A DNA stretch of 64,000 bases from contig JADKFE010000011.1 of assembly GCA_016717595.1 (NCBI GenBank), positions 1 through 64,000 on the forward strand, in the 5' to 3' direction. Below, in pieces: positions 30,779-39,885 of this stretch. Made by a program: the position numbers and the translations under genes. Position 1 is the stretch's first letter. Each line of letters starts with the position of its first letter. The DNA comes from Deltaproteobacteria bacterium (GTDB taxonomy: Bacteria > Myxococcota_A > UBA796 > CAJQPC01). The notes under the pieces are model-generated. The model searched no databases. It saw only the letters and a list, made by a program, of their open reading frames with translations, and was not told the origin of the DNA.

Positions 30779-31894
30779 TTGACGACTCCGGCCGCGCTCG
30801 CTGTCCAGTTCTCCCGCGTGTCAAAGACCTTCGGCGCCTACCGCGCCGCCCGAGAGGTCAGCTTCGAGATCCGCGCTGGGGAGTTCTTCTCGCTGCTGGG
30901 GCCGTCAGGCTGCGGCAAGACCACCACGCTCCGCTTGTTGGCGGGCTTTGAGCAGCCCGACGTCGATGGCGGCGAGGTGCGCATCACCGGGGGCGTGGTC
31001 AACGGCAAGCGCCCGTATGAGCGCGGCCTGGGCATGGTCTTCCAGTCCTACGCGCTCTTCCCGCACCTCTCCATCGAGCGCAACATCGCCTTCGGCCTAG
31101 AACAACGCGCCGTAGCGAAGGGGGAGATCGCCAGCCGGGTGCGCCGCGCCATGCAGCTCGTGCGCCTCGATCCCGACACCTACGCCCGGCGAATGCCCGG
31201 CCAGCTCTCCGGCGGCCAGAAGCAGCGTGTGGCCTTGGCCCGGGCGCTCGTCGTCGAGCCGCCGATCTTGCTGCTGGATGAGCCCCTGGGTGCGCTGGAT
31301 CTCAAGCTGCGCAAAGAGATGCAGGTTGAGCTCAAGGCCTTAAACCGCGATCTGGGCATCACCTTTGTGTATGTCACCCACGATCAGGAGGAGGCGCTCA
31401 CGATGTCCGACCGCATCGCCGTGATGCGGGACGGGCGCATCGCGCAGCTCGGCAGCCCGGAGGAGATCTACGAGCGGCCGCGCACGCCGTTCGTGGCGAA
31501 GTTTATCGGCGAGTCCAACTTCATCGAGGCCCGTCACGACGGCGTCGTAGAGGGTCGCGCCAAGCTGACTCGGCCGGACGGCGCGGTCTTGTGGTCCGCG
31601 CCGAACGAGCGCCCCACCGAGGCGCTCATCTGTGTGCGGCCCGAGCGCCTGCACCTGCACGCCCCGGGTGAGGCCCCGAGCGGCGAGAACCAGCTCCCGG
31701 CCACGGTGAGCGCCTTGACCTACCGCGGCGAGAGCCTACACGTGCGCCTCGGCCTCGCCGGGGGCGGTGACGTCGTCGTCGCCGTGCGCAACGAGGGCCA
31801 GCTCAACCAGCGCCTGCGCTGGGCCGTGGGTGACGCCGCGGTCGTCTCCTGGGCTCCCCAAGACGGGCGGCTCTTGGAGGGTGACGACTCGTGA
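30779..31894 (+). CDS. potA: Polyamine-type ABC transporter ATP-binding protein
   Basis: A 371-residue importer ATPase. Walker A is LLGPSGCGKTTTLRLL, Q-loop MVFQSYALFPH, signature LSGGQKQRVALARAL, Walker B ILLLDEPLGALD, H-loop YVTHDQEEALTMSD. A C-terminal TOBE domain (about 270-365) is of the PotA/FbpC type. TTG 30779 is taken as start: GGAGG lies eight bases upstream and the protein then begins MTTPAALAVQFSRVSKTFG; no better in-frame ATG exists. It is the first gene of a four-gene operon with two permeases and a binding protein; the stop overlaps the next GTG. Gene order ATPase-permease-permease-binding protein is that of spermidine/putrescine transporters. Confidence 0.9.
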   Translation: MTTPAALAVQFSRVSKTFGAYRAAREVSFEIRAGEFFSLLGPSGCGKTTTLRLLAGFEQPDVDGGEVRITGGVVNGKRPYERGLGMVFQSYALFPHLSIERNIAFGLEQRAVAKGEIASRVRRAMQLVRLDPDTYARRMPGQLSGGQKQRVALARALVVEPPILLLDEPLGALDLKLRKEMQVELKALNRDLGITFVYVTHDQEEALTMSDRIAVMRDGRIAQLGSPEEIYERPRTPFVAKFIGESNFIEARHDGVVEGRAKLTRPDGAVLWSAPNERPTEALICVRPERLHLHAPGEAPSGENQLPATVSALTYRGESLHVRLGLAGGGDVVVAVRNEGQLNQRLRWAVGDAAVVSWAPQDGRLLEGDDS

Positions 31895-32784
31895 GCGCGC
31901 TCAAGGCCCTCCGGCGCCGCGCCTTCACCTGGTTCGCTGACCGGCCCGTCGCGGGCACCCTGGGCCTCCTCGCGCCCGGGGCGCTGTGGCTCGCGGTGTT
32001 TTTTATGGTGCCGCTGTTGATGATGCTGGCCTACAGCTTCATGGAGCGCGGCATGTACGGCGGTGTCGTCTACAACGCCACCATCGAGCATTACCTCCGC
32101 TTCGCCGACCCGCTCTACGTCACCATCTTGGGCCGCACCCTGGCCCTGTCCTTGACCTGCACGCTCTTGTGCCTGCTGCTGGGTTACCCCGTGGCCTGGA
32201 CCATCGCGCGCAGCGGCCGCCTCAAGAACCTGCTCACGTTTTTGGTGGTGCTGCCGTTCTGGACAAGCTTCTTGGTGCGCACCTTCGCGATGATCTTCTT
32301 GATGCGGGAGTCGGGGCTGATCAACGCGGCCTTGATGGGCCTGGGCCTCATCTCCGAGCCGATTCAGCTCCTCTACACGCCCTGGGCGGTGCTGGTGGGC
32401 CTCGTCTACGGCTTCCTGCCGTTCATGGTGCTGCCGATCTACACGTCCCTGGAGAAGCTCGACCCGGCGCTCTTGGAGGCCGCCGAGGTGCTCGGCGCGC
32501 GGCCCACCGCCCGGTTCTTCCGGGTGATCCTGCCGTTGTCGATGCCCGGCGTGGTCGCGGGCAGCCTGCTGGTGTTCATCCCCAGCCTGGGCAGCTACCT
32601 CGTCTCCGACCTGCTCGGCGGCGCCAAACAGATGATGATCGGCAACCTGGTGCAGAACCAGTTCACCTCGGCGCGCAACTGGCCCTTCGGCTCGGCGGCG
32701 TCGTTCATCGTGATGGGCCTCGTGCTCATCGCTGTGGTGGCCTATCTGCGCACCCGCGACGATGAAGAGGGGGGCCTTCGATGA
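31891..32784 (+). CDS. potB: Polyamine-type ABC transporter permease PotB
   Basis: A 297-residue inner-membrane permease with six predicted helices (first LGLLAPGALWLAVFFMVPLL). The cytoplasmic coupling motif is EAAEVLGARPTARFFRVILP (consensus EAA---G---------I-LP). Sequences such as VVLPFWTSFLVRTFAMIFLM are typical of PotB. GTG 31891 overlaps the ATPase stop (GTGA), and the end overlaps the next ATG, so the three genes are translationally coupled. Confidence 0.92.
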   Translation: MSALKALRRRAFTWFADRPVAGTLGLLAPGALWLAVFFMVPLLMMLAYSFMERGMYGGVVYNATIEHYLRFADPLYVTILGRTLALSLTCTLLCLLLGYPVAWTIARSGRLKNLLTFLVVLPFWTSFLVRTFAMIFLMRESGLINAALMGLGLISEPIQLLYTPWAVLVGLVYGFLPFMVLPIYTSLEKLDPALLEAAEVLGARPTARFFRVILPLSMPGVVAGSLLVFIPSLGSYLVSDLLGGAKQMMIGNLVQNQFTSARNWPFGSAASFIVMGLVLIAVVAYLRTRDDEEGGLR

Positions 32785-33575
32785 GCCAGCACCTCCCGCC
32801 GCGCTGGGTCCTCGCGCTCACCACCTTCGTCTACGTCTTTCTGCACGCGCCGCTGCTCGTGCTCGTGGTGTTCAGCTTCAACGACTCCAAGTTCTCGACG
32901 AGCTGGGAGGGCTTCACGCTGCACTGGTACGAGCGGCTCTTTGAGCGGGCGGACCTGCTCAGCGCGCTCAAGCTCTCTGTAGGCATCGGCGTGGGCTCTA
33001 CGGTGATCGCCACGGCCTTGGGCACGCTGTTGGCCATGGGCCTCGCCCGGCGGCGTTTCCCGGGGCGGGCGTTTGTGGAGGCCCTGCTCTATGTGCCCGT
33101 GGTGACGCCGGAGATCGTCGTCGGCATCTCCTTGCTCATCCTGTTCGTGGCCATGGGCTTTCAGATGGGGGTCTCGACCATCCTCATCGCGCATGTCGCG
33201 TTCAACATCTCCTTCGTCACCATCGTCGTGCGCGCGCGCCTGGAGGGCATGGACCGCTCCTTACAAGAGGCGGCGATGATCTTGGGCGCGGACGAGTGGA
33301 CGACCTTCTGGCGTGTCACCGTGCCCCAGCTCTGGCCGGGCATCCTCTCCGGCGCGCTGCTCTCGTTCACGATGAGCTTCGACGACTTCGTGATCACGTC
33401 CCTTGTCTCCGGGCCGGGCTCGTCCACCTTGCCCATCGTCGTCTACGGCATGGTGCGCAAAAACATCGAGCCCACCATCAACGCCATCAGCGCCGTCATC
33501 CTCGTGGTGACCGCCTTGCTCCTGTGGTTCGCGGACCGCGTGGGCGGCGAAGAGGGCGCTCCAAAGGGCCATTAA
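32781..33575 (+). CDS. potC: Polyamine-type ABC transporter permease PotC
   Basis: A 264-residue permease with six predicted helices. The coupling loop is EAAMILGADEWTTFWRVTVP, followed by SFTMSFDDFVITSLVSGPG, a strong PotC signature. It forms the heteromeric channel with PotB. The start overlaps the potB stop (ATGA). Confidence 0.93.
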   Translation: MSQHLPPRWVLALTTFVYVFLHAPLLVLVVFSFNDSKFSTSWEGFTLHWYERLFERADLLSALKLSVGIGVGSTVIATALGTLLAMGLARRRFPGRAFVEALLYVPVVTPEIVVGISLLILFVAMGFQMGVSTILIAHVAFNISFVTIVVRARLEGMDRSLQEAAMILGADEWTTFWRVTVPQLWPGILSGALLSFTMSFDDFVITSLVSGPGSSTLPIVVYGMVRKNIEPTINAISAVILVVTALLLWFADRVGGEEGAPKGH

Positions 33576-33645
33576 GCGCCAAACCGCCCCTCGACCTGAC
33601 ACGTCAAGAGCCAAACCTTCACCAGCCAACCCTTCGGAGCCCCCG

Positions 33646-34781
33646 ATGTCCAAAAAGACCCCTGTTCAGACGCTCACCGATGACCTCCAGCAGGGCCGCC
33701 TCAGTCGTCGTAACTTTGTGCTCCAGGCCCTTGGCCTCGGGGTGAGCCTCAGCGTCGTGGGCTCGGTGTTGACCGCGTGCAGCGGCGGCGAAGAGGAAGG
33801 CGGCGGCGAGCCCACGCCCACGCCCGGCGCCGATCCCGCCGCCGACACCTTAGAGAAGGAGCTGCGCATCTACATCTGGTCGGACTACCTGGCTGAAGAC
33901 ACCGTGCCCAACTTCGAGAAGGAGTTCGGCGTGAAGGCCACGGTGGACACCTATGAGTCCAACGAGGAGCTCATCGCCAAGCTGCAGTCTGGCGTCTCGG
34001 GCTACGACCTCGTCTGCCCCTCGGGCTACGCGATCACCGTGCTCAGCGCGCTCGGCCTCATCGAGAAGCTCGACGCCAGCCGCATCCCCAACCTGGGCAA
34101 CATCGCCGCCACCTTCCGCAAGACGAGCTTCGACCCCAACGACGAGCTCACCGTGCCCTGGCAGTGGGGCACCACCGGCGTGGCCTACCGCAAAGACCTG
34201 CTGCCCGCGCCGCCGGACTCTTGGGCGATCTTCCACGACAAGGCCCACGCCGGGAAGATGACGATGATGGACGACATGCGCGACGTCGTCGGCGCCTGGC
34301 TGCGCTTCCGGGGCCACTCGCTCAACAGCAAAGACCCGGCCCAGCTCGCCCAGGCCAAAGCCGACGCCGTGTTGGCCAAGGCGAACCTCCAGAGCTTCCT
34401 CTCCGCGCCGGTGAAGGCCCAGCTCATCTCCGGGGATGTGCGTGTGGCCCAGCTCTGGAACGGCGACACCGCCCAGGCCGCCGCCGAGAACGACCAGATC
34501 GCCTTCGTCTTGCCCAAAGAGGGCGGCTCGATCTGGCTCGACGCCATGGTGATGCCCAAGACCGCCCCGAACAAGAAGGCCGCCCACGCCTTCCTCAACT
34601 ACGTCCTGCGCCCCGAGGTGGGCGCCGCCATCTCCAACGCCACGGGCTACGGCACCCCGAACGAGAGAAGAACAAGGGCGCGCCGCCCCCTCCAAAGATG
34701 GCGAAGCTGGAGTACATCCAGGATCTTGGCGCCGATGCGCAGGCTTGGGATCAGCTCTGGACGGAGATTAAGGCGGGGTGA
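33646..34781 (+). CDS. potD: Polyamine-type substrate-binding lipoprotein, Tat-exported (one frameshift)
   Basis: A 378-residue binding protein after repair. The N-terminus has a twin-arginine motif SRRNFVLQALGLGVS followed by lipobox VLTAC, so it is a Tat-dependent lipoprotein; then a Gly/Glu/Pro linker. The PotD/PotF fold begins LRIYIWSDYLAEDTVPNFEK, with VPWQWGTTGVAYRKD and LWNGDTAQAAAENDQIAFVL. Near 34667 one A is missing: adding it gives NEKKNKGAPPPPKMAKLEYI and an end QLWTEIKAG at 34781. As written the frame ends in an Arg-rich tail at 34785. Candidate ligands are polyamines or related cations. Confidence 0.9.
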
Positions 34782-35648
34782 TTAGCCCAAAAACCCCTCA
34801 ATCCGCCCCGCCAGCCACGCCCGGAACTCATCGGTGAACGGCGGGGCGTGCCGGGCGCCCTTCACCAGCTCGGTCTCGACGCCGGGGTGCAGGGCCCGGG
34901 TTCGCTCCAAGAGGGCCTCGCCGGGGAAGCTGAGGTCGCTCTCGGCGGCGACGACGAGGGTGCGGCCTCGCCACGCGCTCAGCTCGGTGTCGTTCGCCAA
35001 GGGCGGGGCGACGAGCTGGGTGTTGAAGCTCTGCATACAGGCGCCGAGCCACTGCACCCAGGCCTCGTCCTGGGTGGTGAACAGCGCGGCGGTCATGCGG
35101 CGCAACGAGGGCTCATGGGCGAACACACGCCAGCCGAACATCGGCAGGGCCAGGCGCCACATCGCCTCAAACCCTGGGCCATCGACGTAGCCTGAAGGCA
35201 CGAGCAGGGTGAGGCTCTTGAACCGCTCGGGGTGGGCGGCGGCCGCGCGGGAGGCGAAGAAGCCGCCCCAGCTCACGCCCAAGAGGTCGGCTTGGGGGAT
35301 GTTCAGCTTGTCCATGACTTCAGTGACCCAGGCCCCGGCGGCCGCTTGGGTGAGCGGCAGGCGGGCGTCTTCGCTCAAGGGGGACTGGCCCAACACATCG
35401 AGCACGATCACCCGGCGGGTCTTGGGCAGGGGGCCTAGCTCGGCGAGCAGGTGGAACGACGACGCCATCGCCCCATGAACCGCCACCAGGGGCGGGGCAT
35501 CGGCGGGGCCCGCCATGGAGACGTGGGTGCGGCCAAACTGGGTCTGGACCTCCACCTCGTCGATCGTCGGCGCGAGCACCCGGGCCTTGAAGGTGGGCAG
35601 GTGCTCCAGCAGGGAGAGACGGGCGGCCTCGCTCTTGAAGACGGTCAT
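34782..35648 (-). CDS. Alpha/beta hydrolase
   Basis: A 288-residue soluble alpha/beta hydrolase. Oxyanion strand VAVHGAMASSFHLL, nucleophile elbow LLGVSWGGFFASR (Ser about 146), acid in AAESDLSFP, and catalytic His in VKGARHAPPFTDEF. No signal peptide or lid domain specific to a known class is evident, so it is an esterase, lipase or C-C hydrolase of unknown substrate. It is convergent with potD (stops adjacent). A perfect 10-base palindrome lies about 30 bases upstream of the ATG, suggesting regulation by a TetR-like repressor whose gene is not in the window. Confidence 0.88.
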   Translation of the reverse strand: MTVFKSEAARLSLLEHLPTFKARVLAPTIDEVEVQTQFGRTHVSMAGPADAPPLVAVHGAMASSFHLLAELGPLPKTRRVIVLDVLGQSPLSEDARLPLTQAAAGAWVTEVMDKLNIPQADLLGVSWGGFFASRAAAAHPERFKSLTLLVPSGYVDGPGFEAMWRLALPMFGWRVFAHEPSLRRMTAALFTTQDEAWVQWLGACMQSFNTQLVAPPLANDTELSAWRGRTLVVAAESDLSFPGEALLERTRALHPGVETELVKGARHAPPFTDEFRAWLAGRIEGFLG

Positions 35649-35678
35649 GGCGGTTCACTCCTTGATTGGATGAATACG

Positions 35679-35700
35679 TTCAATGAACACGTTCATTGAA
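35679..35700. promoter_or_regulatory. Perfect inverted repeat, likely repressor operator
   Basis: TTCAATGAAC, spacer AC, GTTCATTGAA: a perfect 22-base palindrome, 31 bases upstream of the hydrolase start. A weaker copy (GAATACGTTC) partly overlaps on its left. It is notably AT-rich for this genome. Its form (TGAAC..GTTCA) is like TetR-family operators. The gene on the other side starts at 35768. Confidence 0.6.
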
Positions 35701-35767
35701 ACTTGTCCAGGGGGAACGTGGAGTTGACGAGGCCTGGACGGCCCCACTAGGCTGCGCCGAGGTCACG

Positions 35768-36703
35768 ATGAGCCCCACCGGAGCGCCCCTGATGAGCCCC
35801 CTGCCGCTGCTCGCCTCCTGGCTGATGCCCTTCGCCCAGGCCCAAGACACGCTCACCGCGCGGATCGTGCCCAGCCACCCTCGGCCTGGGGAGCGGGTTT
35901 ATCTAGAGCTGGAGTACAGCCACGGCGGCCCGGACACGGTCTCCGTGCCGGTCGAGACCTTGAGCGCGCTGCGGGTGACCGGTGAGCTGCTCATTCAGCG
36001 CGGCAAACCTGAGGGGATCGTCGGCATGGCCTCCCCGAGCGCGCCGATCCCCGCCGCCGACGTGGTGTGGACCTCCCTCAACCCCGGCGAGCCCCTGCGC
36101 CGGGCGCTGCCGCTCGGCGACGTCTTGAGCCGCTGCGCGCCGGGCTGCCCCGCGGGCACCTACGACCTGAGCCTGAGCCTCACGCCGCTGGCGGTGACCG
36201 GCGCCGCAGCGGATCAGCACCTCCCGGCCCCGCCCCCGGTGAACCTCCAGTTTGAGGTGATCGGCGAGGCCCTCGGCGTGGAGGCCCCGGGCACCCTCAC
36301 CGCCAAGCTCAAGCGGGTGAAGGTGAGCCCCGAGGGGGTGACCGCCCGGGTGGTCGTGAAGAACGTCTCCGAGCTGCCCTTGCGGGTGCCCAGAGAGGAC
36401 GGCGCCGTGCTCCCCTCGTGCAGCCTGTGGTGGCGGGATGAGGCCGGGGAAGAGGCCGGCTCGTTGTCTACGGTGGGCGTCGGCGGCCAGCGCACCTTGG
36501 ATGAGTCGAGCACGCTGCGCCTTGAGCCGGGGGCGTCGATCGCCTACGACGTGTCGTGCACCGCCGGGGCCCCAGACGGGGTGACGATCGACGAGCTGCG
36601 GGTGACCCTGCGCCCGATCGCGCCCTTCGCGCCGCAGACCGGCCCCAATGACGGCGTGGCCCTTTATTGGACGGGATCGTTGACCACGACACGCCCCGAC
36701 TGA
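35768..36703 (+). CDS. Exported protein of unknown function
   Basis: A protein of about 311 residues with an N-terminal hydrophobic signal (LMSPLPLLASWLMPFAQAQ, cleavage likely after AQA). The mature part is beta-rich: RIVPSHPRPGERVYLELEY, then SLNPGEPLRRALPLGDVL, and later VVVKNVSELPLRVPREDGA, which resembles an immunoglobulin-like or DUF-type periplasmic domain. Three or four cysteines are present (SRCAPGCPAGTYDL, SCSLWW, VSCTAG). ATG 35768 is chosen (GAGG just before); 35792 is possible. The next gene, a CotH-like lipoprotein, lies 125 bases downstream. Function not recognised. Confidence 0.65.
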   Translation: MSPTGAPLMSPLPLLASWLMPFAQAQDTLTARIVPSHPRPGERVYLELEYSHGGPDTVSVPVETLSALRVTGELLIQRGKPEGIVGMASPSAPIPAADVVWTSLNPGEPLRRALPLGDVLSRCAPGCPAGTYDLSLSLTPLAVTGAAADQHLPAPPPVNLQFEVIGEALGVEAPGTLTAKLKRVKVSPEGVTARVVVKNVSELPLRVPREDGAVLPSCSLWWRDEAGEEAGSLSTVGVGGQRTLDESSTLRLEPGASIAYDVSCTAGAPDGVTIDELRVTLRPIAPFAPQTGPNDGVALYWTGSLTTTRPD

Positions 36704-36828
36704 GCCAAAACGAGGCCCCGCTCGTCAAGGCTTGGCCAAGCCTGGGCGCGCCACCCGCTCTCTGCGGCGAAGCGCTCGCCGACCCCAAGCGCATACGGGT
36801 AGCTTGTCGGCTCCAGCCCGGAGTCCCG

Positions 36829-38196
36829 ATGTCCCCCGCCCGTCAGAGTCTGCTGCTCGCCCTGATCCCCCTGATGTCAACCGCCTGCGCGGACACCATC
36901 GTCTACGAGATCAACAACACCTATGTGCTCACTGAGCCAGACGAGAGCGACACGGGTGAGCCGGTCGTTGACCCCTACGCGGACCTGCCCGCCACCCCGA
37001 CGATGAGCGCCAACCAGCTCCCCGCCGACGTGCTCGGCCAAGACGACAACACCTGGTGGCTGAACGTCTCGGAGTCGGTCGTCTCGACGCTCAACGAGCC
37101 GTGGACCGGCGGCGGCGGGTACGGCTATGGCCAGTACGAGGTCGGCGGCAGCGGATCAGGCACAGAGAACCTGCTCATCATCACCCCCGCCGGGCAGGTC
37201 GCGGACTACGGCGCCGTGGGCATCAACCTCATCGGACAGACCAGCGGCGCCCCGTGGACGACGAGCACCATCCCCAACTTCCGCCTCGACGCCGATGAGT
37301 ACGTCGATGGCCAGCGTTTTGGTGAGGTCGAGCACATCCGCCTGAACAACGCCGGGGTGGGCACGATGTTCGGCGAGGCCAGCTCTCTCGCCGTCTTTCG
37401 TGCGATGGGCGTGCCCGCCGCGCGCACGGCCTACGCTTGGGTAGGCGGCTCGGCCTGGGAAGACGACGAGCTGCTCGTGCCGATGCTCGCCCGAGAGGTC
37501 TACAAGCGTGAGTTCTGTGAAGACAACGCGGACCTGCTCGGCGGCGGCTGCAAAAACATTCGGGAGAGCACCGGGGAGTTCACGAACGTCGCGAGCTGGG
37601 CCGTGGCCGAGTGTGACTACGGCGACTGCGAAGACCTGTCGGGCCTGACGCTGCTCTCCAACGCCGTCAAAGAGAACATGAGAACCCAGACCTTCGATGA
37701 GGGCACCGAGCCCTTCTTTGACTGGCCTCTGTTTCACCGCTCGGCCTGTGTTCATTGGCTGCTCTGGGTGGGGGACGACTACATCCACAACCTCAACAAC
37801 GTCGTGCTCGCCGAGGGTGAGGACGGTCGTTTCCGCGTTCTCCCCTACTCCACCGACGTCACCGCGGGCTACGCGTTTAGCGGCACTTACATCAACACCC
37901 CTCTGTTCGGCGGGGCCATGATGTCCAAGGGCTGCCAGCTAGACGAGGGCTGCCGTGAGACCCAGCTCGACACCTGTGAGCAGGTGCTCGATGAGTTTGA
38001 GGCGATGGACCCGGCGAGCATCATCGACGACCTCGCCGCCCGGATGTTGGCCGCGCAGGCCCCCTGGGGCGAGCACCCCGACGGCATGTGGCGTGAGCCC
38101 GACGACGAGGCCTATGAGCACTTCCGCGCCTTCTACGAGGGCCGGGTCGAGACCGCCCGGGCCGAGCTTGAGCAGATGCGTAGCGGAGCAAAGTAA
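36829..38196 (+). CDS. CotH kinase-like lipoprotein, tandem copy 1
   Basis: A 455-residue lipoprotein (signal ending LIPLMSTAC). It matches the CotH family, Mg-ATP protein kinases first known from spore coats and widespread in myxobacteria. Family landmarks: FRLDADEYVDGQRFGEVEHI, RLNNAGVGTMFGEASSLAVF, MGVPAARTAYAWV, then HWLLWVGDDYIHNLNNVVL with the Asp/Asn pair that binds metal, and RVLPYSTDVTAGYAF, equivalent to the family PWDxD segment (here PYSTD). Cys-rich inserts (CEDNADLLGGGC, CDYGDCED) probably form disulfides. No glycine-rich P-loop is expected. ATG 36829 follows CCGGAGTCCCG. It has a close paralogue 158 bases downstream. Confidence 0.82.
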   Translation: MSPARQSLLLALIPLMSTACADTIVYEINNTYVLTEPDESDTGEPVVDPYADLPATPTMSANQLPADVLGQDDNTWWLNVSESVVSTLNEPWTGGGGYGYGQYEVGGSGSGTENLLIITPAGQVADYGAVGINLIGQTSGAPWTTSTIPNFRLDADEYVDGQRFGEVEHIRLNNAGVGTMFGEASSLAVFRAMGVPAARTAYAWVGGSAWEDDELLVPMLAREVYKREFCEDNADLLGGGCKNIRESTGEFTNVASWAVAECDYGDCEDLSGLTLLSNAVKENMRTQTFDEGTEPFFDWPLFHRSACVHWLLWVGDDYIHNLNNVVLAEGEDGRFRVLPYSTDVTAGYAFSGTYINTPLFGGAMMSKGCQLDEGCRETQLDTCEQVLDEFEAMDPASIIDDLAARMLAAQAPWGEHPDGMWREPDDEAYEHFRAFYEGRVETARAELEQMRSGAK

Positions 38197-38249
38197 CCAA
38201 CACCGACATCTGCGCCGCGACTTGAGGTGTTAACGCCGCGCTCAACAAT

Positions 38250-38284
38250 CGCCAAAGATCATGTTTCACACATGGTCTTTGGCG
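38250..38284. promoter_or_regulatory. Long imperfect inverted repeat between CotH genes
   Basis: CGCCAAAGATCATG, seven-base loop, CATGGTCTTTGGCG (13 of 14 positions pair). It could be a terminator-like hairpin for the upstream gene (no T run follows) or an operator for the downstream gene. Confidence 0.45.
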
Positions 38285-38293
38285 CGATACTCG

Positions 38294-38307
38294 GTCGATA
38301 GATCGAC
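38294..38307. promoter_or_regulatory. Short perfect palindrome upstream of CotH copy 2
   Basis: GTCGAT, AG, ATCGAC: six-base perfect repeat in an AT-richer stretch about 48 bases before the start. Candidate regulator site; low certainty. Confidence 0.3.
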
Positions 38308-38354
38308 GTGGCATGATTTATGCATAGTGCCTCTCCAACATCCACGGAGAGCAC

Positions 38355-39842
38355 ATGCGCCTCCTCTCGATCACGCTGCTCGGCCTCATGGGCTGCGGCG
38401 ACACCGTCACCCACATTCACCACCACTACGACGTAGACCCGACCCCCGGCGGAGAGGCGCCGCCCGAGCCCCCCGTCGCCGCCACGACCACCCCCGACGC
38501 CCTGCGCCTCGACCTGCTCCACGAGGACAACAACCTGTTCTGGATCGGCGTGAGCCTTGAGACCTTAGACGCGCTGAACGCACCCTACACAGACGGCGGC
38601 GGGGGCTTCCCCGAGGGCAACGGCGTGTATGACCCCGACGGCGGCCCCAGCGGCCTGAGCACCGAGACGCTCTTGGTGATGAACCCCGAGGGGGACATCG
38701 CCGACTTTGGCCTGGTCGACGTGAAGCTCGTCGGCCAGAGCACCGGCTCGGCCTGGACAAGCGCCACGATCCCCAACTTCCGCCTCGACAGCGACGACTT
38801 TGTCCCGGGGCAGACCTTCGGCGGCGTCGAGCACATCCGCCTGAACAACGCCCAGGTGGGCTCGATGTTCGGCGAGGTGAGCGCGCTTGAGATCTTCCGG
38901 GCGCTGGGGGTGCCCGCCGCGCGCGCCGCCTATGTCTGGGTGGGCGGCACGGGCTGGGAAGACGGCGAGCTGCTGGTGCCGATGATCGCCCGCGAGGTCT
39001 ACAAGGGTGATTTCTGCGATGAGAACGCCGAGCTCCTCGGCGGCGGCTGCGTGAGCGTGCGGGAAGGCGTCGGCGACATCAACTACCCCGGCGCGGCGAT
39101 CAACTTTGAGTGTGATTATGGCGACTGTGACGACACCACCACGTTTGACGCCCTCGCCGAGCTGATCAACGTGAGCTACGGCAGCCAAGACTTCGACGAG
39201 AGCACCGCGGCGTATCTCGACTGGGACGCGTTTATGCGCTCAAGCTGCGCCCATTGGCTTCTGTGGGTGGGCGATGACTACGTCCACAACACAAACAACG
39301 TCGTGCTCGTCGAAGGGGAGGACGGCCTGTTCCGGTTCTTGCCCTACTCCACCGACATCAACGCCGGCTACGCCTGGGGCGGGGCGTACAGCGACACGGC
39401 CTTGTGGGGCTTCGCGAGCCTCAGCGACGGCTGCCGCCAAGACGAGAGCTGCCGCGAGGCCATGTTTGATACCTGCGAGGTCGTGATTGATGAGCTGGAG
39501 GCCCTCGACGGCGTGTCGCTGATCCATGATCTCGCCGATCGTCTGCTCAACGCCCAGGCGCCCTGGGGTGAGCACCCCGAGGGCATGTGGCGTGGGCCGG
39601 ACGTGAACGCCTACGCCCATTACCTCAAGTTCCACGAGGGCCGGGTGGAGGAGGCCCGGGCGGAGCTGGCGCTCTATCGTGCGGGCGGCTGGGACTCCGG
39701 CGGCTGGGACACCGGCGGCGGCTGGGACACCGGCGGCGGCTGGGACACCGGCGGCGGCAAAGACTCCGGCAGCGGCCAGGACTCCGGCGGTTTTGAGCGG
39801 AGCGGCACTGTCGCGAAGGACGACGGGCTCTCGGCGCCTTGA
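38355..39842 (+). CDS. CotH kinase-like lipoprotein, tandem copy 2, with Trp-Asp-Thr-Gly repeat tail
   Basis: A 495-residue lipoprotein (lipobox LLGLMGC). The CotH-like core parallels copy 1 throughout: VEHIRLNNAQVGSMFGEV, LGVPAARAAYVWVGG, CDENAELLGGGC, HWLLWVGDDYVHNTNNVVL, RFLPYSTDINAGYAW, QAPWGEHPEGMW. The start has ACGGAGAGCAC just upstream. Unlike copy 1 it has a C-terminal tail (from about residue 445) of repeated GGWDTGG units followed by KDSGSGQDSGG; such Gly-Asp-rich tails may bind calcium or the cell surface. Two inverted repeats lie in the 158-base gap before it. Confidence 0.82.
   Translation: MRLLSITLLGLMGCGDTVTHIHHHYDVDPTPGGEAPPEPPVAATTTPDALRLDLLHEDNNLFWIGVSLETLDALNAPYTDGGGGFPEGNGVYDPDGGPSGLSTETLLVMNPEGDIADFGLVDVKLVGQSTGSAWTSATIPNFRLDSDDFVPGQTFGGVEHIRLNNAQVGSMFGEVSALEIFRALGVPAARAAYVWVGGTGWEDGELLVPMIAREVYKGDFCDENAELLGGGCVSVREGVGDINYPGAAINFECDYGDCDDTTTFDALAELINVSYGSQDFDESTAAYLDWDAFMRSSCAHWLLWVGDDYVHNTNNVVLVEGEDGLFRFLPYSTDINAGYAWGGAYSDTALWGFASLSDGCRQDESCREAMFDTCEVVIDELEALDGVSLIHDLADRLLNAQAPWGEHPEGMWRGPDVNAYAHYLKFHEGRVEEARAELALYRAGGWDSGGWDTGGGWDTGGGWDTGGGKDSGSGQDSGGFERSGTVAKDDGLSAP
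39689..39765 (+). repeat. 18-base tandem repeat encoding GGGWDT
   Basis: Three to four copies of GGCTGGGACACCGGCGGC at the C-terminus of CotH copy 2, encoding Gly-Trp-Asp-Thr-Gly-Gly. Confidence 0.85.
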
Positions 39843-39885
39843 GGACGCACGACAGCGGCGCGGCGAAGCGGCTACCTTAGGCGGC

